A stretch of DNA of 64,000 bases from Neurospora crassa OR74A. Taxonomy: Eukaryota; Ascomycota; Sordariomycetes; Sordariales; Sordariaceae. The stretch spans positions 1,054,001 to 1,118,000 of the forward strand of contig NC_026505.1 in the NCBI RefSeq assembly GCF_000182925.2, in the 5' to 3' direction. The first letter of the stretch is position 1. Every line of letters begins with the position of its first letter. This document shows, piece after piece, positions 39,446-50,818 of this stretch. The notes under the pieces are model-generated. The model saw nothing but the letters and a program-made list of their open reading frames with translations. It was not told where the DNA came from and did no database searches. The position numbers and the translations under genes were made by a program.

Positions 39446-39766
39446 TATATAGTTAATAGAATACTCAATATATCAATACTATAATCCGCAAAATATAGTC
39501 CTTCATTCTCTACTTTATCTAAAAAATAAAGGAATAAAACGCAACTATCGCCCGTTTTAAAGATAAACGTAATATCGCTATAGCGGCCTTAAATAGCGAT
39601 ATCGATTTTCAGAAACGCCTTATCGATACTAAGGTTAAATACCGATAATTAAAGGATAGGTTGTATAATGAATGCGAAAAGGTTAAACGTTATAGTAATT
39701 CCTATAATAAATCCCATTTAAATATAGCGGAGGACTTTAATCTCCGTATTAATAAAGCTTTTGAAT

Positions 39767-42700
39767 GAGTTAACTTGCCGACACGCACCAAAAACTTACA
39801 GGTACGCACTTTTGGGATCTGACAGCTGACATGTAAACTATGTCGTTTTGGGTGTAAAAATCGTGATTTTTAATGTTATGAAGTGGGTCAACCCAGTAAA
39901 TCCCTGGTAAATGCCCTGTAAAATTTGGTCTAGCGGGCAAATCTAATAGCGCTAATCTAGTAATACTTTTCATAGAGTTAAGGGGTTCAAGATAGCTTTC
40001 AATATAGTACACTCTATTCTAATACTTATATTCGATAATTTAGAACTTACATCTAGCGGTAAATCAAATAGCTTAGAGAGGTCGTTAGAGAATTTAAAGA
40101 GGAAGGAGGAATCTAATAATAATTCTATAGCATTATTTCTCTCCCTCTCCTCCCCTCTCTCTTTCGCCATTTACTCCCTTACCCTCGCCTCCTAATATCT
40201 CTCTAATTCATTATCCTCCTCTTTATCGTCGTTAACCACTTTGATACAACTACGTACTTCATTTTAAGCATTAAACTCTTCAGTACTGGGCCCTTTCTCG
40301 TATTGGGAATAATTACAGCGCACTGAAGTTCGAATAGTACTTAGGTTATATAATCTACCCTTTGGCGCAGCTAGTATACGTATACGTATGGTCTTACTTA
40401 ATTTAGTTAGTGGGATGACGAATATAGGCTTATTAAATAGCCCCCTTTACTTATATAGGCGGCCTTTAGGTATTACTCTAATAGTTAATTTGAATTTAAA
40501 ATATTTATTTACTGCATTTTAATATAGTATTTAGTATGGGAGTAATTCGGGGTATAGACAATAATTTATACGTTATTAACGTAAGTATTAAAATGGATGG
40601 TAAGCTTCCTTAGTTACTAAGGCCGTTTTACCCTTATTTAATAATACTTCTATTTTATAGGTATAAGGTAATCTATACTAGGCTTTAAAGCTTCCTATAT
40701 AAGGCTTAAGAGGGGTACTAGGGAGCCTCAACCGTATAGAGGGTAGTATTGTATTGAGTTTATAGTATTGACGATCTATAAAATTAAATACCTATATAGA
40801 TAATTTATATGGGCAATTACCTATTTATTCGCGGTTAACCTACTTTATACGTATATAATTATTAAATTTGGCCAATAGATTAATATATACCTTATAATAG
40901 TAATTTACGTACTGGAGATAAGCTTTATAGAATTTAATTAACTTACTACGAACTAATAGGCTATAACCTTTGAAGGAGCTATTGTTAGCCTTATTTAGGG
41001 ACGTTATCCTTTGCTTTTAATTAAAGTAATTCTTAGTAAGGTAGCCCGCTTATTTTGATTTATAAGGTAGAAGCTTCTCTTCGATCTATAATACTACGTC
41101 TTCCTATATATTCTTAAATTAGTGATATAGAATAGATTAAGTATATTTAAACTCTATAATATTAGAGGAGTAGACTATATATTGCTATATAAAGAATAGT
41201 ATAGACTTTATATTAGTGACCTTATTTAGTAAGGGATTAAATCCTGCTTTAGCTTTAGTAGTAGTTATAATTTAGGTATTGCGTGACTTTAAATCTTTAA
41301 GATTATTTTAATTGTATTACTCTAATTCTATATCGTTACTAGAGGAAGTAGAGCGTTTGTATACTTAGTCTTTTTTAAGGTAATTAATAACGTTATAATT
41401 TATATACTATATATAATACTATTGCTATATATTAGGGAAGGTTTTATTAATTATATTAGTAAATTGGGGGTTACTGTCGGTTATAATTACTGCTGGGTAA
41501 GGGATTTTAAACTTATTAGCTCCCTCTTTAATATATTAAGTTAAAAAGTTAAACCCCTCCTCCCTCTCGTTATTAAATACTATTTAAAAGACTAGTATAG
41601 AAGTTCTCTCTAGGGTAAGGACTACTCCCTAAATATAAGGGAGATAGTAATAGTTAGTCTTATATATAGCGTCGATAAGGATAGTGTATAGGAACCTTAT
41701 TTATATCCGGCGCTGCCGGTTAGTTAATTAGAATGCGTAGTGTGATGTATCTTTACCCTTGCTTTTAAAATTTAAGTAGATATAATAGAGAGCTTTACTA
41801 TTATAGTTATTATTCAACCGCTTGATGAATAACTATATATTATTATACCCTTACTTTATATTACAGCGTACTATTTAGTATATATTATTAAGGTTGCTAT
41901 AAATTTAGGGAATTTTAGGGTATTTTTCTTTAACTGTAGTGAAAATTATCTATATTGTGAAATTCCGTTGTAATAAGAGGCCTTTAAGGAAACAATTCGC
42001 TTCCGGGTTAACTTTATAATTCTATACCTTAGTACGAAATATAATATAGCCTTCTAAGGTACGTAATAGAGGGTAGCCTTCGTATATTAATTTTATAGCC
42101 CGGGCAGTCTACTTCTACTCTATATGCTTTTTAATTTAGAGTACTACTTTAAAGGGATAATAACGTACCTTCTTTCGTAATATAGAGCGCCTCTTTAAAT
42201 TCTTATTAGCGACGATTGGTAGGCGGGATTCTATATAGTTGCAACGGTATACTAGTTTAATAATAATATTATTACCTTCGTAGCGCGGCTTTTTAAACTT
42301 CTAGGTACGTTAGGTAATAATACTAAAGCGATAGTAATAATAGAAGTTAATAAAGTAGGCGAATAGTTCATTGTATTCGTCAATAGGGTCGAAATAAAGG
42401 AAGGGATCGTCTACTAGGATAGTCTAAGTGATTTTGGGGTTGAAGGAGGCATTGGAAGTAAAGGTCTTAATAAATGAATGTAATGAGTGTAATGAGTATA
42501 ATGAGTGCGACGTACGACGAGGGCGCTTAGTAGAGGGTATCTATAGTAGTTGATTAGTATAAAAATTAATTGAATGTGACGATTGAAATGTATATTGAGG
42601 CGGTGGATTGAATAAATATATATAATATAGATGGGTATAGTGTAATAGCGTATAGTGTAATTACGTACAGTGTAATTGCGTGTAGTACAAAGTACTGGTA

Positions 42701-42899
42701 TAGAGTGCGGGTGCAAATGGCCGTGTGAAAAAGAGCAAAAAGAAATGGCTAAGGTACAGCGATGTTGCGTGTATTGAAAAGACGAAATTTTGCGGGTAAA
42801 AACGCGATTTACGATGTTAGGTGTCATCAGCTGCACTGCCCCATTTTTTTGGGAAAGTGCGTACCTGTAAGTTTTTGGTGCGTGTCGGCAAGTTAACTC
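39767..42899 (-). mobile_element. MULE C, 3133 bp
   Basis: Ends GAGTTAACTTGCCGACAC and its inverse, about 46 bp, flanked by TTTTGAAT (39759-39766) and TTTTGCAT (42900-42907), one mismatch. Left end module L, with AAATCTAATAGCGCTAATCT shared with MULE B and the MITEs. Right end module R, with GCACTTTGTACTAC-type and AAATGGCCGTGTGAAAAA sequence. Interior transposase is on the minus strand. Best complete reference copy of the family in this window. Confidence 0.9.
40300..42430 (-). pseudogene. MULE C transposase relic
   Basis: Minus-strand frame. LIDAIYKTNYYYLPYI (about 41680-41640) carries the first acidic residue, followed by VVLTLERTSILVFQIVFNNE (about 41625-41570), REEGFNFLT, then YPAVIITDSNPQFTNII with the second acidic residue (about 41510-41455). 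These match fungal MULE transposases from memory. Gln/Trp stops make it non-functional. It is colinear with the relics of MULEs A, B and D. Confidence 0.75.
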
Positions 42900-43349
42900 T
42901 TTTGCATTCTACGTAGATATATTAAATGCCGAACGTACTACGAATTAAATAAAAAGTACCTAATTAAAAGGAAAGATTAATACCCTAGTAATTAAACTTA
43001 ATACTACCGAGCAACGCCCCTACAAAACTACCGCCATATTCTACTCCGAAGAATGTACTATCGAGCTAGAGGGAGAGGTTAATAAGCTAAAAGCCGAATT
43101 AATCCCCTTAAGGGAAGAAAAGAAAGTAATAGAAGTTTCTAACGACCTTTTCCATTGTAAAATCCAGACTTTGGAGGACAAAGCTACTAAATTGGAGAAG
43201 AGTAATAAATACCTTAAACACTTCCTAGTAAGGATATTCCAATATTATATACTTTGGTAGAAACCTCACCCCTCGAAAACTCATTAGAACGAGAATTCGT
43301 AAAGGTCTTCACTTAAACTACCTTAAACGATTTACACCCGAAACTAAAT

Positions 43350-44330
43350 ATGAAAGTTTCCCCCGAAATTAGAATTAGAGAAGTAATAAATGGAATACCC
43401 ACATCCTCTAAGAATCGAACTGTAAGAGGTAAGCGGGCGGAAACCTACAAAACGATTAGAAGCGCCGGCGACCCTAATAATAATTCAGACAACTCGAATA
43501 ATTCCAACGAAGATAGTAATAATTCTAATAATAAATATTGCGAATATTATGCTTCTTGGACCCCCTTCAATCAATCGCCCCAACCAAGCTCCGAACGATC
43601 CATATATTCCTTCGGACTTACCTATAGTAAGAAGTCTACTAAAGTACCCAATATTCCTTATTTTTATAGTAAGAAGAGTAAAGATAAAGTATCCTTCGAA
43701 ATATAGTTATTCTAAATTTATAGTATACTTGAAGTTAACGCAGACCATTTTATAATAGAAAGGGCCGTTTCTAATATATTTATTAATCGTTTAATTAAAT
43801 AAACTACTAATAATATTCTTACCTTTATATAAATACTATAGACAATCTCCCCACTTATTAATAGCAAAGTAGTTATTAAACTATTTAAAAACCAACTACT
43901 TAAATAACAATACCGAGGAGAAGGCAAATATAGAATTCGAAAAGTTAATTATAAAAACTAACAAGCATTTCTAAGACTTCAAAGTTAAATTCATTAGCCT
44001 TATAAAGTAAATTAAGATCCCTAAGCACTATTAGAAGCTAATCATAAAACACAAACTACCCCCGCGCCTAATGAAACCTACAACCACTACTTTCCTAAAT
44101 TCTAGTAAAATATTCGAGGACTATTATACTATTATCCAATTGATTAATATAAACTATTAATTAAACTCTATATCCTCGAAATATAATTATTGTATGAAAT
44201 CTTATTATAGTAATTCCTTAGGTACTAAACCTACTAATACCCCCATTAGGAACCGCTTCCCTACTTTATCCTTTATTTATAAAACCTACTCCGGAGGAGG
44301 CTCGTAAGCTATAGGCTGAGGGTAAATATT
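43350..44330 (+). pseudogene. Gypsy gag core relic
   Basis: An open stretch of 118 codons (43350-43706) holds an Asn/Ser-rich linker, then PNIPYFYSKKSKDKVSFEI. In fungal Gypsy gag proteins the equivalent block is PPYFYDDPKKDDVSFE-like. It continues, with stops, into LEVNADHFIIERAVSNIFIN and later ALLEANHKTQTTPAPNE (about 44020-44075). That order fits the retrotransposon gag family. Two start codons in other frames give overlapping shadow frames. The 118-codon stretch is the longest uninterrupted true frame of this element. Confidence 0.65.
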
Positions 44331-46289
44331 TTATTTACTAGAAGGATGGATACCGCTAAATAGATTACTCTAAGTACTAATTTATTAAAAAAGTAGTAGA
44401 GTAGTATAAGGCTATTTAATTTAAAACGCTATTATTTACTTTACTTAACGTCCCTAAGGGCGTAGAAATTATAGGATCTAATTTAGAGGATTCTAAGGAA
44501 GAGGATATTAATTAGGCGGTTAAAGATTTTAAGGAGGCGAAAAACTAATTTTCCTAGGGCAACTAATTTCCTTCCTAGGAGAGATATCGATAGTATTAGA
44601 AAAAGAAATAATTAAATATAGGATTCTTAATATCCATACTTTCTAATTGAGCAATTATTTAGGTAAAGGATAGTCTTTTCCAATCAAATATAATATGGTT
44701 CAAAATAGAATATCAATTTCTATAACAACAGTATCAATTATTATAGGACTAAATGCGTATCTTATTATAAGTAACGCTTTTACGGAAAGGCTACGTTGCC
44801 TACAACTTAAGTCTTATACCGAATTCAAACCCGGCTATATTTCCCCGTATTAAAGGCCGAAGCCTAATATAATTAATTAATTAATTAATAGTCTTATTCC
44901 CTATGCTATAACTATAGCGCCTTATTGACATGGGGTCCATCTCCGGTTCTCTGGAGGGGAAAACCGTGCGGCGTTAAGCGCCGCCGGATGAAAACCCCCA
45001 GCTTCATCTCGGCCGTGGTTCTCCACGCCGCTCCTACTTTGCTTACAGCTATGACGGTTCTCACCCACCGCCACAGCGAACTGATCTCGTCTCTTCCATC
45101 GCTGCGTCATTCCAACACTAGAATAATAAGGACAATAGGAATAGGACTAGACCCGGCGCGCCGCTTTACCGCCTCTCCATCTCACCCCCGCCTAATATAA
45201 TTAATAAAGTATTAAATAGTTATATGAATATTTAAAAGTATCGCTTCTATAACAAATAGATAATTTTATTACCCAACCTCACTAAGGATATAATTATAGA
45301 AGAATTATAAATAGAACGATACTAGGTATCAGTAGATTACTATAATTATTCGCTATATTTCTCCGAATCCTTAATCCTAACCCCGAATATTCGAAATCTA
45401 TGAATAAAGTAAGTTCGTTTATTAATTAATCCAAAATATTAATAGGATATTATTCGTAGGGATGTTCTAATAGTAAAGGAGGAAAAAAGAAGGAAGGACA
45501 CTTTATGACAAATCTAATAACTAATTAGGGAAGAAGAAGTCGCAGATTTCAAAAGAGCTATAGCGGAATTGAAAGGGTAGGACGATAGTAAGTAGGCTAT
45601 AGAAAAAATATTGGAAATAGGAACTATAAAGTATAGGCCTCGAAATACCTCCTTAGAAGAGAGATTATTGTAAGCGAGGATCCTAGAATTAGAATAAGAA
45701 AGGGACGTTCTACCCCCCCCCCCCTCGCCTTACAACGACCCCTAACGCCGAATTACTTAGCAATTAGCATTCGAAAGCTATCTATACCGCTAAGTACCGA
45801 ATTAGGGGGGCGGCTATCTCCTAAATTAAGTAAATAGAATAAGAGTTATTCGATAAAACTAAATATAAATATACTTTAGAGGTAGAAATAGTAATAATAG
45901 AAGGAGAATACTAAAAAACGAAAAGGCAACGCTAACCCGTCTCTTCGTACCCGCTAACTAATAAAGAAGGCCTATACCACCTAAAGAAAATATTTAAATA
46001 AGTTAAAGAACGCCCTAAAGATATAGCCATTATGGATACAGTTATTTTTAATTACTATATTAACTATAGTACTGAAGTAGAATCTACGAATCTTTATAAA
46101 ATCAATAGAAGTATTAATAGTATAAAGACCCGAATATTACCTATAGACAATAAAGAGTACTGCGATCTAGTATCAAAAAGGTTACTTAAGTAATACTATA
46201 ACTATATTAATATATTTAGTAAATGCAATTCCAATACCTTACTAATATATTAAAATAAAGTCGATTACCAAATTCTATTGAAAAAAGGG
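44331..46289 (+). pseudogene. Gypsy region between gag and reverse transcriptase
   Basis: Expected to hold the gag end and the aspartic protease. I can read EEARKLQAEGKYFIYQKDGY (about 44300-44355) but cannot find the DSGA protease motif with confidence. A 5'-truncated retroposon splits the region at 44878-45189. A run of about ten C bases lies near 45715. Confidence 0.4.
44878..45189 (-). mobile_element. Structured retroposon, copy 2, 5'-truncated, little RIP
   Basis: Flanked by a perfect 16-base duplication GCCTAATATAATTAAT (44862-44877 and 45190-45205). Read on the minus strand, the element ends GGCGCTATAGTTATAGCATA then GGGAATAAGAC, followed by an ATTAATTAA-type tail. The other end lacks the ~250 bp present in copies 1 and 3. 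Variable-length duplication, 5' truncation and a simple-repeat tail are marks of target-primed reverse transcription (LINE or SINE). It is markedly GC-richer than its Gypsy host, so it escaped RIP or arrived late. Open frames exist on both strands (44925-45200 plus, 44922-45110 minus). Confidence 0.75.
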
Positions 46290-47570
46290 AAATCGCCCTC
46301 TAATTTCGGCTATAGCTCTTTATATAAAATGATATTAGAGGAATTAGAAGAATATTAGAAAGATACTATAGAGAACCTATAAAAAGGCTTTATTAAAGTT
46401 GATTCTACGCTATAGGCTACTCCAATACTATTCGTACCTAAAGCTAATAGAAGCTTACGTTTCTACGTAGATTATAGGAAATTAAACGTTTTATTAAAAA
46501 AAGATTAGTACCCCCTTCCTTTAATCAATAAAATAATAGCCCGTATCAGTTAAGTAAACATATTCTTAAAAATCGATATTAAATAGTTATTCTACTAAAT
46601 ACAAATATACCCCAATTACAAAAACTTAACAACCTTTAGGATATAATATAGATTATATCGCTATAAAGTCCTACTATTTAATCTTACTAGTAGTCCATCT
46701 TCCTTCCAACGGTTTATTAACAATATTCTAGTAGATTATTTAAACATCTTCTACAATACCTATATTAATATTATCCTAATTTATTCCGAAAATATCTATA
46801 TTTATAATAACTATATCCGTAAAGTATTAACTCGTCTTCGGGAGGTAAGATTGTAGGCTAATATGAAGAAATACGAATTCGGCGTAATCTATACGAAGTT
46901 TCTAAGCTTTATTATTAGGACGGACGGAATTTCGGTAAATCTTAAAAAAATTACTACTATTAAAGATTAGTAATAACCAACTTTAATAAAAAGGGTTTAG
47001 ACTTTCCTACGCTTCTATAATTTTTACTAGAAGTTTGTATAAAACTATAGCCGTATTGCGCGCCCCCTATAAAACTTTATAAAGAAGGATTCCGCCTTTT
47101 AATAGACGGAACGATATGAGGAGGCCTTCAATTAACTTAAATAAATATTACTAGGAATACCGGTATTGACCTACTTCGATTACAATTACAAAAGTGGATA
47201 AAAATATATATTCCAATAGTATATACGCTAGAATGATGAATTAGAGGTAAAATAACGGAAAATAGTATCCTATAACCTTCTATTTAGAAACTATAATACC
47301 GGCGGAATTAAATTACCCAATTTACAATAAGGAGCTACTCGTAATGATAAAAACGTTCGAGTAATAGCAGCCGGAATTAAAAGGAGCCGGTCCCTTAATA
47401 GTTATTACTAATTATTAAGCTCTAAATTATTTTAGTAGTAAAAGAGTATTAAATAGCTAATAAGTACGCTAATTTAAGAGATTATTAGAGTACTAATTCA
47501 AAATAATATACCGACCGGGTAAGGAGAATATAGCGGCCGATACATTATTACGAAAGTTAGAAGATTTTTA
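46290..47570 (+). pseudogene. Gypsy reverse transcriptase and RNase H relic
   Basis: In order: SNFGYSSLYKMILEELEEY (about 46296-46352), FVPKANRSLRFYVDYRKLN (46431-46487), YPLPLINKIIARI (about 46510-46550), then YINIILIYSENIYIYNNYI (46761-46817) in the catalytic palm, where YLDDILIYS is expected and the Asp pair is lost. KYEFGVIYTKFLSFIIRTDG (about 46870-46930) and TFLRFYNFYQKFVQNYSRI (about 46998-47055) follow. RNase H has YNKELLVMIKTFEQ (about 47325-47365) and RPGKENIAADTLLRKLEDF (about 47512-47570). The chain is a textbook Ty3/Gypsy order. Stops are at Gln/Trp positions. Confidence 0.85.
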
Positions 47571-47849
47571 GACTATAAAAGCGAAAAAGGAGGACTAGTA
47601 TACCTTACGAATATTGAAACCCAACAATAAATGATTCCTGGTATTTATAAGCAATAAAGAGGAAACTCTAACTACAAAGCTATACATAATCCTATATTCG
47701 GGAACCGCTACGGTAGTACATAAAGCTTGGGTAAAGATAGTTATTTTAAGCGAATTAGAACAGTAAATTAGTAAGTTACTTACAGCCTTTTTAAGTACTA
47801 TATTAATCGACTAATTATTATCCCTCAATTGTATATCCAATTCTCTAGC

Positions 47850-48230
47850 CCCTTTTAAAATTAATTCTAATTAGCTAAATACGTCCTTTTCTTCAGAAAA
47901 TAGACTATTATACTATAAAAGAAAGCTAGGCGTTCTAAAATATTAGGACGTACGAACCTATCTAATATACAATATATATACCCAACCGGCAATTATATAC
48001 CCGGAAAAAGTAACAACGCGATACTTAGTATAGAAATAGTACTAGTAGCCTACTATAATATCGGACGTAGACGGCTATATAGCGAACTATTAGGAATATA
48101 AATTATCTAAGTATTTAAAAAATGAAATACTAGGGAAGTTGTATTCGATCCTAGTTATTGTAGGGCGCTTATAGACAAATATAGTAATTCACTTGAATTA
48201 ATACTAATAAATAAGAAAAGTTATAATAAA
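47850..48230 (+). pseudogene. Gypsy integrase N-terminal relic, truncated
   Basis: Reads DVRTYLIYNIYTQPAIIYPE then KVTTRYLV (47947-48035), PTIISDVDGYIANYQEYKLS (about 48050-48110), and TNIVIHLNQY (about 48176-48205). The expected zinc site of H..H..C..C has most His and Cys residues replaced by Tyr (IYNIY for HxxxH, NYQEYK for NCxxCK), as RIP would produce. The catalytic core is absent, because the MULE starts at 48231. Confidence 0.75.
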
Positions 48231-48339
48231 GAGAAACGCTATTTGCACCGCCAACAACCTCTTCAGACACCGCCGCCCTACCTCTCCCGCTCTCCCGACC
48301 AATTAGAATCGGTGTATTTAACCTGCGCTCTACCCTCTA

Positions 48340-48913
48340 CTCTATAGTTGTATTCTTATATAAATCTCACCCAGAAAATCTAGGCATTTTATTCTTACAT
48401 ACTATGCCAAGCTTAGACTCCAGACTACAGCCAGTACACGCACTAGACCAGATTTACAAGGTACTTCACAGCGTACTTTATAGGGTATTTAACGGTACGG
48501 TTGTATATCGCACTTAATTGAGTCGCTTAATTAAGTTGCTTGATTAAATTGCTCAATCAATTGTATTCAATTTATATTAATCTATATATCTATAATCTAT
48601 CTAATTTCTACCGTATAATCGAATACTCTAATTACTAGTGAATCTCCCTTATTGGGCTTAAGTACCGGCTAGGGTATTAACCGCCGTACCTCCCCTCCTT
48701 CTACCTCCTTTACCCTATATAGAATTACCTCCTCCCCTCGTACCTCCTCCTCTTTACGCAATCTATATAGAGCTTCGCGGACGGCCTCTTCCTTTTTGTA
48801 ATAGAGGAGGGGGTTAGTAGTTTATTTTATCCTCTACTTCTGAATTAATTCCTTCCTATATAGATACGTTTCGTTGGATCGACAGCGCTATTCGTATCGA
48901 TATTGTAGGGTTA
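48340..48913. other. MULE E subterminal region, left
   Basis: Partly RIP-poor (48340-48480), then an ATTGAGTCGCTTAATTAAG-type repeat at about 48515-48560, followed by Pyr-rich sequence. No coding sequence recognised. It is the noncoding end of MULE E downstream of its transposase. Confidence 0.4.
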
Positions 48914-49234
48914 TGTAAGGGATTTACGAGGTATACACGCAGGTAGGCCTTGTAAAGAGTTTAAAATAATCGACAAAGAGGAAGAGGGAGGTCTGTGCCA
49001 ATAAGGTACAGAGCTTCCAATTAAATATACGAAAGAGATACGTAGGCATCGAAGGTGCTAGAAATGCCAAGGCTAGAAATATAGCCCGTGCAGCGCCCCG
49101 AGGGATGCACCTAATAGCACGCAACGCATCCGGCGCCAAAACGGCTACCAATAGCCAACTAGACCGTACACTCAACCAGAGGGCACGTCTAATTTACACG
49201 CTAGGCAAATACTCTAGGCGCTAGCCCCGTAATA
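48914..49234 (-). repeat. LTR of the gag-only element (3' in coding sense)
   Basis: 321 bp. Shares long blocks with 50819-51139, including CCGAGGGATGCACC, GGCGCCAAAACGGCT and AACCAGAGGGCACG. This copy carries more TpA changes (for example CTAATTTACACG against CTGGCTTACACG), so RIP hit the two LTRs unequally. An 83-codon open frame (48924-49175, minus) lies inside and has a counterpart in the other LTR, so it is not a separate gene. Confidence 0.85.
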
Positions 49235-49559
49235 TTACTTCTTACCTCCCCTTCGAAAAATGGCTAGAAATGCTATATATAAGAAAGAATCCAAGTACTC
49301 CAATACCCCCGGTGCTCTCAAGCACTCCCAATACCTTACTACCCGGGTTTTTATAATAGAAAACGATCAAATAAACAATCAACGGCCGAATCACTCGAAC
49401 ATATTTCCCCAGAAAAGTCCTATTTATTACCTCAATACCTATCCTTTCACATATACGCTAATACCAGCTATACCCCTAGACTATACGGTAGCTACCGTAC
49501 CGGGCCGAACATCTCCAATCCCTAGCCCTATAACGTCCAATTCTATCCAACTGTAAAAA

Positions 49560-50480
49560 ATATTATCTTACTATTCCCTATCCCTAATAATAATAATACG
49601 CAATATATATATTTTTAGTAAAATTTGCTATTACTTAATACGCTAGTAGGGTATACGCGGCCGTCCTAAGCAATTTTAGAACTCCGCCGGCTAATAAAGT
49701 TCTAAAATCTACCCTTCGGGTTTTACTAGGCTAATATTTATACTTTAATATTTATTGTTATCGTTAATCTTATTATCTTCCTCCGGGCCCCCTTCCGGCT
49801 CTAAAACAGTTCGGATATACCGGATCCAAACCTTCTATTTACTTGAATAATCCTTAGCCCAATAGGAAGGCGAGCCGTAAATTATATAAGTACCCTTCTT
49901 CTTCTACTTCTTTCGTTAGGCATTTAATAGCCTGTTGGAGCTATAGCTCCCTAATATCTAAATAGTAATAATATCTATTGGTTCCCCCCATTAATAACGG
50001 CGGTACTAGAGTGCCCTATACTCCCCCCAAGAACATTATTACTATTAAAGCGCCGAAGGAAACTACAAAGCTTAAAGTAATTATCTAGAGCTTCTAATCG
50101 TTCATAGAGGCGCCCGAGCCACTCGTTGTTTAAGGAAAATATTAATGAATTAATAATAGCCTAGTCTAACCACGTATTAGCTTTGGCTCTATATAAAACT
50201 TCCTTAAAACGAATAAGAAAATAGGAAATAAATTCCTCGGATTTCTATTACAAAACAAAGAATTCGAGCCCGGCTTTTTTATCCTAGTTAACTTCGCTAT
50301 AATTAAAACGGAACTTCTCGAATAACCTCTCCGGTATCTAATTAGTTGGAAAAGACTAGGCAAAGGCGAATAAGGTCCGGCGGACGGCGGGTAAAAGGCT
50401 GGAGTATAAGTAGTAGAACTAAGCCTCTAAATTACTAATAATACGGCTATTAATGTATAGCTTTACTTCCGCTATATAAA
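49560..50480 (-). pseudogene. Gag relic of the non-autonomous LTR element
   Basis: Minus-strand frame: FPTNQIPERLFEKFRFNYSE (about 50352-50285), KAGLEFFVLQ then SEEFISYFLIRFKEVLYRAK (about 50270-50180), ANTWLDQAIINSLIFSLNNE (about 50175-50115), WLGRLYERLEALDNYFKLCS and FLRRFN (about 50110-50040). The sequence of an alpha-helical core with these blocks resembles retrotransposon gag proteins. It is interrupted by stops, and the C-terminus is Arg-rich. A 98-codon plus-strand open frame (49260-49556) lies nearby with no recognised domain; I consider it chance. Confidence 0.5.
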
Positions 50481-50818
50481 TTTATATATTGAATTCCTTC
50501 TTATTGCTAGTAAATTTATTGAAGTACGGGAATACCGGCTTCAGTTAGCCTCCAGTACCTTCAGCGCCGTTAGAACTCCCGGCGGAAACTTTCAAGGTAG
50601 CTAGTTTATTAATAAGGACCTAAATGGCGGTAGCGAATTATTATTGGCGCTCGCTAGTATTCTAAGCCTGAGGAATCGAAGCTATAACGTAATAAAGTAA
50701 AGAAAAAAAAGGGTTGACAATTGGAGTACTCTTCGGGCAGCTGGAGGGATCCAAAACGGCGAGGGTGCTAAAAACCGCTGGGGAGCTGGAGGGGAATTGA
50801 GAAGAGGGTCGATTATAA

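Larger units (their letters stand above)
39540..43330 (+). pseudogene. Gypsy gag N-terminal coiled coil, split by MULE C
   Basis: Before the MULE: DIDFQKRLIDTKVKYRQLKD and RLYNECEKVKRYSNSYNKSH (about 39600-39720). After it: LEGEVNKLKAELIPLREEKK (about 43063-43125), then KIQTLEDKATKLEKSNKYLK (about 43158-43220). Heptad-like Leu/Lys/Glu spacing predicts a coiled coil, as in fungal Gypsy gag proteins. This part has relatively few stops. An insertion duplication (TTTTGAAT/TTTTGCAT) joins the two halves. Confidence 0.55.
39450..48230 (+). mobile_element. Gypsy element relic, no LTRs, two insertions
   Basis: A plus-strand gag-pol order can be followed: coiled-coil N-terminus, gag core, a protease-like stretch, reverse transcriptase, RNase H and the zinc-binding start of integrase. 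MULE C (39767-42899) interrupts the gag N-terminus and a retroposon (44878-45189) interrupts the region before the reverse transcriptase. The integrase stops at 48230, where a MULE begins. Neither LTR is visible, so both outer parts were lost or lie outside. Confidence 0.75.

Noticed and set aside
42414-42836. 140-codon minus-strand open frame as a gene
   Set aside because: It spans the end module and inner terminal repeat of MULE C and consists largely of Tyr/His/Thr repeats from simple sequence.
49260-49556. 98-codon plus-strand open frame as cargo gene of the LTR element
   Set aside because: It is antisense to the gag relic side of the element, without domain similarity, and its stop-free length is modest in this RIP-poor part.
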